The position numbers were made by a program, and so were the translations under genes. 11,236 nucleotides of DNA. Origin: Rikenellaceae bacterium. GTDB lineage: Bacteria > Bacteroidota > Bacteroidia > Bacteroidales > UBA932. The stretch covers positions 1-11,236 of the forward strand of contig CAAGGO010000415.1 in assembly GCA_900769385.1 (NCBI GenBank), in the 5' to 3' direction. The notes below the pieces were generated by a model. It saw nothing but the letters and a program-made list of their open reading frames with translations, searched no databases and was not told the DNA's origin. How positions within the stretch are numbered: the stretch's first letter is position 1; each line of letters starts with the position of its first letter. Shown here piece after piece: positions 6,462 to 11,236 of this stretch.

Positions 6462-9122
6462 TTAAAATTTGAAATTAAGGTTCACATACGGTATAGGTGC
6501 TCCAAAAATACAAAGCTTGTGACCCTGAATATTACCGTCTGCATCTGTATCAAAATATACAGAATATACATTTTTCCTTCCTGTAACATTATACACACCC
6601 ACTGTAAACGAGAAGTGTGTAAACGCCTTAAGCTTGTGGGTCGGTTCCACATTAAGGGCCGCATCCAATCTGAAATAATCCGGAATCCTGTATGAATTTC
6701 GCTCCGAATAGAACAGTCTCTCACCACCTGCATAATCATATTTTGCAACCGGCACGGTTATAGGACGGCCAGTAGAATAATCAGCATTGGCAGAGATGCT
6801 CACCCTATGGGTAATCTTGTAGTTGGCAACCAGTTTCACATCGTGAGGCTTGTCATATGCCGCATCATACCAGTTTCCGCCGTTCACCGTATTTGTACCC
6901 CTGTCTTCAGTCTCCCTCAATCTTGTCTTTGACCAGGTATATGAAACCCAACCGTTAAGCTGGCCCACAGGTTTCTTGAGCATAAGCTCCACACCGTATG
7001 CCTCACCCTCGGTAACAATCACATCCTTGGCAATATCCTTGTTCATAATGATAACGGCACCGCTCTTGTAATCAAGATAATTGTCCATCTTCTTGTAATA
7101 ACCCTCCAGCGACGCATCCACCTTGTTGTTCCACAATGATGCATAGAAACCGCCGGCAGCCTGCCATCCCTCCTGAGGCTTGATATCCTTGTCACTCAAT
7201 TTCCAGATATCTGTAGGAGAAATTGCAGTGGAGTTGGACAACATATGAATATACTGTCTCATACTGTTCCATCCCGCCTTCACAGAGAAAGAAGGGGAAA
7301 TCATGTATCTTCCCGACAATCTTATCTCCGGTCCACCATAGAACTTGTCAGACTTGAACACAGAGTATCTCAAACCATAATCCAGGAAGAACTTCTCTGA
7401 AATGTTCCAGCTGTCGCTCAAATATGCAGCACCCTCGGCACCCAACTCATTAGGGATGATATCAGGGGTAACCAATGAAGCATCTCCATAAGGGAGATAA
7501 TTTCCCGGAGCAAGATCATAATTCAAGGCATCCACACCGTAAGTAAGGGTATGTCTGCTGCTCACAAGAGACTTGAACTTCAATTTTGCAAAAGCCTGCT
7601 TAATGCTGAAAGACATCTCATACGCACTCAACGGATTGTATTTGTCAAACGTTGCATAATCATACATGTCATAACCGGCAGCAAGCTCCATTGAATGTTT
7701 CTCGTGAAGATTGCTTTTCCATCTCAAAGAGGCGCTGGCATTGCTGTACCTGTAGCTTGTATCCAAACTGAACTTGAATCCGTCATTTGAATAGTAACCG
7801 TTAAGGTACAGTGCATTCTTATCATTGAACCTGTGGGTTATACCTGCTGTAATGTCGTGGAAAGAGGCTGTACCGTTATTGTAGTCACTTCCCTCAGGCA
7901 ACAATGAAAGGAGCCAGTCTGAATATGTTGCCCTTGCACCCACAATGAATGAGGTCTTCTTGGAAATCGGGCCCTCAATATGGCCTCTGGCAGTAAGAAG
8001 TCCAACTCCCAAAGAACCTGTAACCTCCTTGCTGTTTCCTTCCCTGCTCCTCACATCCAGAACAGAAGAGATTCTTCCGCCGTACTCAACAGGGATGGAG
8101 CTCTTGTAAAGCTCAATATCACTTACAACATCAGGGTTAAAGCCTGAGAACATACCAAACAGATGTGAAGGATTATATACTGTACCGCCATTGAAAAGAA
8201 CCAGGTTCTGGTCAGTTGCACCACCCCTTACGTTAAATCCTCCTGAAGCCTCACCAACAGACTTCACACCGGGCAATGTAAGGATAATCTTAACAACGTC
8301 AGCCTCACCAAATGCGGTAGGGACCTTCTTTATCTTGTCAATCCTGATTTTCTCAATACCAATCTCATTGTTCCTCACTTTGTTTGAGTTGTCTGCCGAC
8401 ACCACAACACCTGTAAGGGAGAACACCTTCTCCTTAACTATGATATCCAGCACTCCGTCATTGTAAACCTGAAGATGCACATTAAGGTCTTCAAGGGAAT
8501 ATCCCCCCACTGAAAGTTCGCTCTTTCCAACAGGGAGCAATATCTTGTAGAAACCGTATGCATCAGACTGGGCGTATGCCTTTGACACCTCATCAAACAC
8601 ATTTGCACCAACTACCGGCTCACCGGTGCGGGCATCCTTGATGTAACCGCTCAAATAAGCCTTGCCCGTAGCCGCTGCACGGTTCTTGTCCCCTATCTGG
8701 TACACTTTATTTACAGAAGTGGCAACATTTGCATTCTCTGAAAGAATATCCACATAATTTACCTGAGTATCATCCTCCTTCTTCTCCTCAGCCTTGGCAA
8801 AATATCCCAAAGGGAGATCAAGGGCCAATCCGGCACCTTTCAATACAAACAGTTTCCCTTTGGCGCCAACCACAGAAAATCCGTTATCTGACAACATCCC
8901 TTTAATGTCATCCAGCACAGTTGCACTGCTCTCATCAACTGTAAATACCAGTTTCCCGGCATCATCACCCTTCTGGCAATAGATTCTCTCATTACTGTTG
9001 CGCTGCATCACAGACAACAGGGAATCAAGCCCAATATTCCTGTGCACCACCTTCTGCTGGGCATTGGCTCCTCCACCAAGAAGCAGCAACACCACCAATA
9101 CAAATGCAAAAACTCTTCTCAT
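6462..9122 (-). CDS. TonB-dependent outer-membrane receptor with STN and carboxypeptidase-regulatory-like domains
   Basis: An 886-residue receptor. Domains in order: signal peptide about 1-22 (ANA-QQ); STN (secretin/TonB short N-terminal) domain about 27-96 (IGLDSLLSVM through GFSVVGAKGKLFVLKG); charged linker about 97-155; carboxypeptidase-regulatory-like beta-sandwich about 156-231 (SGYIKDARTGEPVVGANV); plug about 263-368 with GGFNVRGGATDQNLVLFNG and IPVEYGGRISSVLDVRS; then the beta-barrel to the C-terminal PYVNLNFKF, which ends in the aromatic residue needed for BAM insertion. It should import a bulky or scarce ligand across the outer membrane using TonB energy. STN domains usually contact an anti-sigma factor, but no sigma/anti-sigma gene is visible here. 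Start choice: GGAGG lies 7 nt before the ATG at 9122 but only 1 nt before the in-frame ATG at 9128, so I prefer 9122; the longer form would add two residues and overlap the upstream stop as ATGA. Substrate is unknown. Confidence 0.95.
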   Translation of the reverse strand: MRRVFAFVLVVLLLLGGGANAQQKVVHRNIGLDSLLSVMQRNSNERIYCQKGDDAGKLVFTVDESSATVLDDIKGMLSDNGFSVVGAKGKLFVLKGAGLALDLPLGYFAKAEEKKEDDTQVNYVDILSENANVATSVNKVYQIGDKNRAAATGKAYLSGYIKDARTGEPVVGANVFDEVSKAYAQSDAYGFYKILLPVGKSELSVGGYSLEDLNVHLQVYNDGVLDIIVKEKVFSLTGVVVSADNSNKVRNNEIGIEKIRIDKIKKVPTAFGEADVVKIILTLPGVKSVGEASGGFNVRGGATDQNLVLFNGGTVYNPSHLFGMFSGFNPDVVSDIELYKSSIPVEYGGRISSVLDVRSREGNSKEVTGSLGVGLLTARGHIEGPISKKTSFIVGARATYSDWLLSLLPEGSDYNNGTASFHDITAGITHRFNDKNALYLNGYYSNDGFKFSLDTSYRYSNASASLRWKSNLHEKHSMELAAGYDMYDYATFDKYNPLSAYEMSFSIKQAFAKLKFKSLVSSRHTLTYGVDALNYDLAPGNYLPYGDASLVTPDIIPNELGAEGAAYLSDSWNISEKFFLDYGLRYSVFKSDKFYGGPEIRLSGRYMISPSFSVKAGWNSMRQYIHMLSNSTAISPTDIWKLSDKDIKPQEGWQAAGGFYASLWNNKVDASLEGYYKKMDNYLDYKSGAVIIMNKDIAKDVIVTEGEAYGVELMLKKPVGQLNGWVSYTWSKTRLRETEDRGTNTVNGGNWYDAAYDKPHDVKLVANYKITHRVSISANADYSTGRPITVPVAKYDYAGGERLFYSERNSYRIPDYFRLDAALNVEPTHKLKAFTHFSFTVGVYNVTGRKNVYSVYFDTDADGNIQGHKLCIFGAPIPYVNLNFKF

Positions 9123-9124
9123 AA

Positions 9125-9841
9125 TCATTCCTCCATTTTTCCGTCAGCAGCCCCAATAACTGCCTTGAAGAACGCCTCGCGGTTCTCTGATCCAAAATAT
9201 CTGTCCCTGTTCTTCTTCACAAAACCTTTCAGCTCCTTCTTGTTCTCGTCAAACATCTTAACCATATCACCCACTCTCAAAATATGGCCTGGAGTTCCGT
9301 CCTTTACAACATAATATTTGTTTGCAGCCTCAAACTGCCTGAAAATTCCTTTCTCCTCGTGTTTCCTTACGGCAACCTTCTTTACATTCTTCTTCAGCAA
9401 AAGGCTCTTTCCGCTATGAAGCACCTCATAATAACCCGGAGCAAGACCTTCCACGGCATTGTTACCCTGCAATGCAAGATACTGGCGTTCCCCAATTGTA
9501 AAGCCCTCCACAAGCCTTTTTTCCAGCTCAATTACAATACCGCTCTTCAGAACTTTCAGATGAAGTTCATCTGAACTTGCGCTCAAATTAAGGTGTACCC
9601 CCCTGAACTCAACTCCATTATAAATAACTGTACCCTCCTCAAACTCATCGGTATAGGCATATTGCGTACCCTCAAAAAGGAACGGATATTTTGGGGCTTC
9701 GGGCCCCCTGTATATGGCAGCATCCAGTCCCGCCTCTCCCAGGTAATCATATTTCACATTCTCCTGAGACCATCCGGCTACAGAACCCAGCGCCACCATT
9801 AAAATTGCTGCTATTGCTGTTTTAAAACTTAAGCTCTTCAT
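9125..9841 (-). CDS. Small secreted protein of unknown function, encoded directly ahead of the TonB-dependent receptor
   Basis: A 238-residue exported protein that I cannot assign to a named family. The signal peptide is about 1-25 (hydrophobic IAAILMVALGSVAGW, cleavage near WSQ). The middle carries a beta-strand pattern with GTVIYNGVEFRGVHLNL and DELHLK; the last third has NKYYVVKDG followed by a lysine-rich helical stretch (MFDENKKELKGFVKKNRD). I recall the same layout (a GxxxYNGxxY..V.L....DELxL core, then KYYxxKDG and a basic C-terminal helix) in Bacteroidota secreted proteins near STN-type receptors, but this is memory, not a search. A GTG at 9862 would add seven residues, but it falls almost at the predicted transcript start and pushes the signal peptide inward, so I chose the ATG at 9841. 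The stop overlaps or abuts the receptor start, indicating coupled expression. It may act as an accessory or signalling partner of the receptor. Confidence 0.8.
   Translation of the reverse strand: MKSLSFKTAIAAILMVALGSVAGWSQENVKYDYLGEAGLDAAIYRGPEAPKYPFLFEGTQYAYTDEFEEGTVIYNGVEFRGVHLNLSASSDELHLKVLKSGIVIELEKRLVEGFTIGERQYLALQGNNAVEGLAPGYYEVLHSGKSLLLKKNVKKVAVRKHEEKGIFRQFEAANKYYVVKDGTPGHILRVGDMVKMFDENKKELKGFVKKNRDRYFGSENREAFFKAVIGAADGKMEE
9130..9134 (-). promoter_or_regulatory. Shine-Dalgarno site deciding the receptor start
   Basis: GGAGG lies inside the last codons of the upstream small secreted protein gene. It is 7 nt from the ATG at 9122 and 1 nt from the ATG at 9128, so it favours the downstream start. 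Its placement within the preceding coding sequence suggests translational coupling. Confidence 0.6.
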
Positions 9842-9871
9842 CTCACATACATTAATGTTCACTATAATTTA

Positions 9872-9897
9872 CAAAAATAACAAAAAGGGCGAACCAA
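9872..9897 (-). promoter_or_regulatory. Candidate promoter of the receptor operon
   Basis: TATTTTTG (9879-9872, minus strand) fits the Bacteroidota -7 element TAnnTTTG. A TTG (9897-9895) 15 nt upstream is a short and somewhat close -33 candidate. The expected transcript start is near 9865, leaving about 24 nt of leader before the ATG at 9841. The -33 part lies within the loop of the upstream terminator hairpin. The -7 match is clear and the -33 is weak. Confidence 0.4.
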
Positions 9898-9908
9898 GCA
9901 CCCTTTTT
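9882..9908 (-). terminator. Intrinsic terminator after the partial MG2/plug-like gene
   Basis: On the minus strand AAAAAGGGTG and CGCCCTTTTT form a 10-bp stem around a 7-nt loop (CTTGGTT), followed by GTTATTTTTG. One pair is U-G on the minus-strand transcript but would be A-C on the plus strand, so the hairpin is better formed in the minus direction, consistent with ending the gene whose stop is at 9957. It separates that gene from the receptor operon, at least partly. Confidence 0.7.
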
Positions 9909-9956
9909 GAATCCAATTAATGACATTTCCTCTTTTGTCCCCTTTTAAAAGGCAAG

Positions 9957-11236
9957 TCACTCCACTTTGAAAGTCTCCGTACAATAAACCTCTTCTCCTT
10001 TGCTGTCCAACCCTTCAACCACAATCCTGAACTCCCCTTTATAGGCCGGCAACACACAATTGAAACTGAACTTCTCCCCTCCACGCAACCTTACAAGCGG
10101 GTTCCAGTAAATTGTATTGTTATAATTGGGATATCCACCATCTTCCGCCATCTCTGCTGCAGTAAAGGCTAGAGGATACTGTACACCGTCATAATTCAGC
10201 ACCGCCACATTCTGTCCCAATTTTACGCCACCCATATCCCCTTTATAGGTGTTGAACTTCACAACTCCGTCAAACGCAAAATAATTGAGGACAAACTTGC
10301 GCGGATAAATCACAATTTGCTTCACCAGCAGAGGATCCATATCAATTATGGCAGAATGGTCCTCAATAGGAACTCCATCCAGCAACACCAGTACATTGCC
10401 CTTTGACACCTTATATGCTCCGTCTGCAGTCTCCCACAAAATCTTGAACACCCTCTTCCCGTCCTCTTTCCTTATCCTCAGATTGGTAACATACTCCCTC
10501 ACAACCTCAGTCATAAGAGGGAATCTTGTATAATCATCAAGATTGAACACCACCGGCTCCACAGCACCATAAAAAGAATTATTGCGCATATCCATAAGAT
10601 CAAACTTGGCATCCCCCTCAAACCTTTTGGCAATCTGCATCCTCATCCCCCTCTCCCAAATGGCATTCTTCATCCTTTCAGAAATCTTCAACACAGGAAT
10701 CTCCGCCGGGCGGTGGGTATAAACGGTATCCGCAATCTCCACATCATATACACCCATACTGCCATCCACAACCTCAAATACAAGATCCCTTCTTCCCGAT
10801 ATGTTATTGGTGAGATATGTTACATATCCCAATGAATCCACATTGCCTACATACAGGTCATCCGTATTTCCCATTGCACTCATATATACATACTTCCCGG
10901 AACCCGCAGCCTCTGCTGCGTTCTCCCCTTGAGGAACAATCCTGACCCTTATAACCTCCCCGGCATAATCAATTGTTGAGGTGCGCTCAAACTCCCCTGT
11001 ACGCTGCAGCAATGTATTGCCGTTATACCCGCCTGAACCCAACATCCATGCAAGTTCATCCTGGTGGAATACAGAAACGGAAAGCTGCATATCCCCTTCT
11101 GCGAGATTCTCCAGCACAACCGGCCTACTGCCGGAAACATTGTCTGCATCCGGCAACCTTATTGACACTTTATCATTTGCAGGGGGAGCGTTCCACACAT
11201 TTGGGGCAAGGGGCATTTCATTGCCAACCACTTCAA
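9957..11236 (-). CDS. MG2/plug-like exported protein, C-terminal part (copy 2, N-terminus outside window)
   Basis: The frame is open to the right edge (the GTG at 11231 is internal, preceded in frame by GAA), so only the last 425 or so residues are seen; the signal peptide and MG2-like domain presumably lie beyond. Numbering from 11231, it shares with copy 1 the blocks LSVSVF (50-55), QRTGEF (76-81), YAGEV, YVYMSAMGNTDDLYV (114-128), NNISGRRDLVFEV (142-154), DLMDMRNNSF (211-220), NLDDYTRFPLM (230-240), the plug-like VLLDGVPI (282-289), DPLLVKQI, TYKGDMGGVKL, and the C-terminal NYNNTIYWNP and CVLPAYKGEF. By hand alignment about two thirds of 58 residues around DYTRFP are identical. It differs by a few extra residues just before VLLDGVPI. 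It ends at its own terminator, so it is probably the last gene of an upstream unit. Function is unknown; see copy 1. Confidence 0.85.
   Translation of the reverse strand, partial: EVVGNEMPLAPNVWNAPPANDKVSIRLPDADNVSGSRPVVLENLAEGDMQLSVSVFHQDELAWMLGSGGYNGNTLLQRTGEFERTSTIDYAGEVIRVRIVPQGENAAEAAGSGKYVYMSAMGNTDDLYVGNVDSLGYVTYLTNNISGRRDLVFEVVDGSMGVYDVEIADTVYTHRPAEIPVLKISERMKNAIWERGMRMQIAKRFEGDAKFDLMDMRNNSFYGAVEPVVFNLDDYTRFPLMTEVVREYVTNLRIRKEDGKRVFKILWETADGAYKVSKGNVLVLLDGVPIEDHSAIIDMDPLLVKQIVIYPRKFVLNYFAFDGVVKFNTYKGDMGGVKLGQNVAVLNYDGVQYPLAFTAAEMAEDGGYPNYNNTIYWNPLVRLRGGEKFSFNCVLPAYKGEFRIVVEGLDSKGEEVYCTETFKVE

Noticed and set aside
9841..9862. GTG start at 9862 for the small secreted protein
   Set aside because: The predicted transcript start near 9865 would leave almost no leader, and the added residues move the signal peptide inward; the ATG at 9841 fits better.
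11229..11231. GTG at 11231 as the start of copy 2
   Set aside because: The frame stays open to the window edge (a GAA codon precedes it), no signal peptide follows, and copy 1 shows that about 150 more N-terminal residues are expected.
1..11236. CRISPR array, tRNA, rRNA, insertion sequence or phage remnants
   Set aside because: No regularly spaced repeats, no cloverleaf candidates, no transposase or integrase motifs were found by eye on either strand.

Overview
The window looks like chromosomal DNA of a member of the Bacteroidota, most likely order Bacteroidales. The grounds are the protein families present (a TonB-dependent receptor next to a DUF4249 lipoprotein, paired MG2/plug-like secreted proteins, an adenosine-kinase-like PfkB protein) and two upstream sites that fit the Bacteroidota promoter pattern TTTG / TAnnTTTG. 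I cannot name a genus from the sequence. No tRNA, rRNA, CRISPR array, insertion sequence or phage gene was seen.

Layout. Positions 1-354 on the plus strand hold the 3' end of an MlaF-like ABC transporter ATPase. It ends at a hairpin (361-393) that can also serve the oppositely oriented genes. Everything from 401 to the right edge is on the minus strand. Read in the direction of transcription (right to left) the order is: the C-terminal part of an MG2/plug-like protein (9957-11236, cut by the window edge); a terminator (9882-9908) overlapping a candidate promoter; a small secreted protein (9125-9841); a TonB-dependent receptor (6462-9122); a DUF4249 lipoprotein (5265-6446); a second, complete MG2/plug-like protein (3597-5246); a PfkB kinase (2583-3593); a candidate promoter (2534-2563); an M28 metallopeptidase with a C-terminal PDZ domain (1267-2505); and a five-helix membrane protein (401-1255).

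Five genes from 9841 down to 2583 are separated by 18 nt or less and very probably form one operon. It seems to encode an envelope uptake or sensing system: an outer-membrane TonB-dependent receptor with an N-terminal STN signalling-type domain, its DUF4249 lipoprotein partner, a small secreted protein directly ahead of the receptor, and an exported protein carrying an MG2-like domain plus a plug-like domain with no barrel. A paralogue of this last protein lies immediately upstream, so the receptor/lipoprotein pair is bracketed by two copies. The cytoplasmic PfkB kinase, 3 nt after the second copy, may phosphorylate an imported nucleoside or sugar, but this is inference. The M28 peptidase and the membrane protein form a second short unit that runs to the shared terminator.

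The part I consider least described is the association of the receptor and DUF4249 pair with the duplicated MG2/barrel-less-plug proteins and the small secreted protein. The individual families are known or at least recurrent in Bacteroidota, but their joint function is, to my knowledge, not established.
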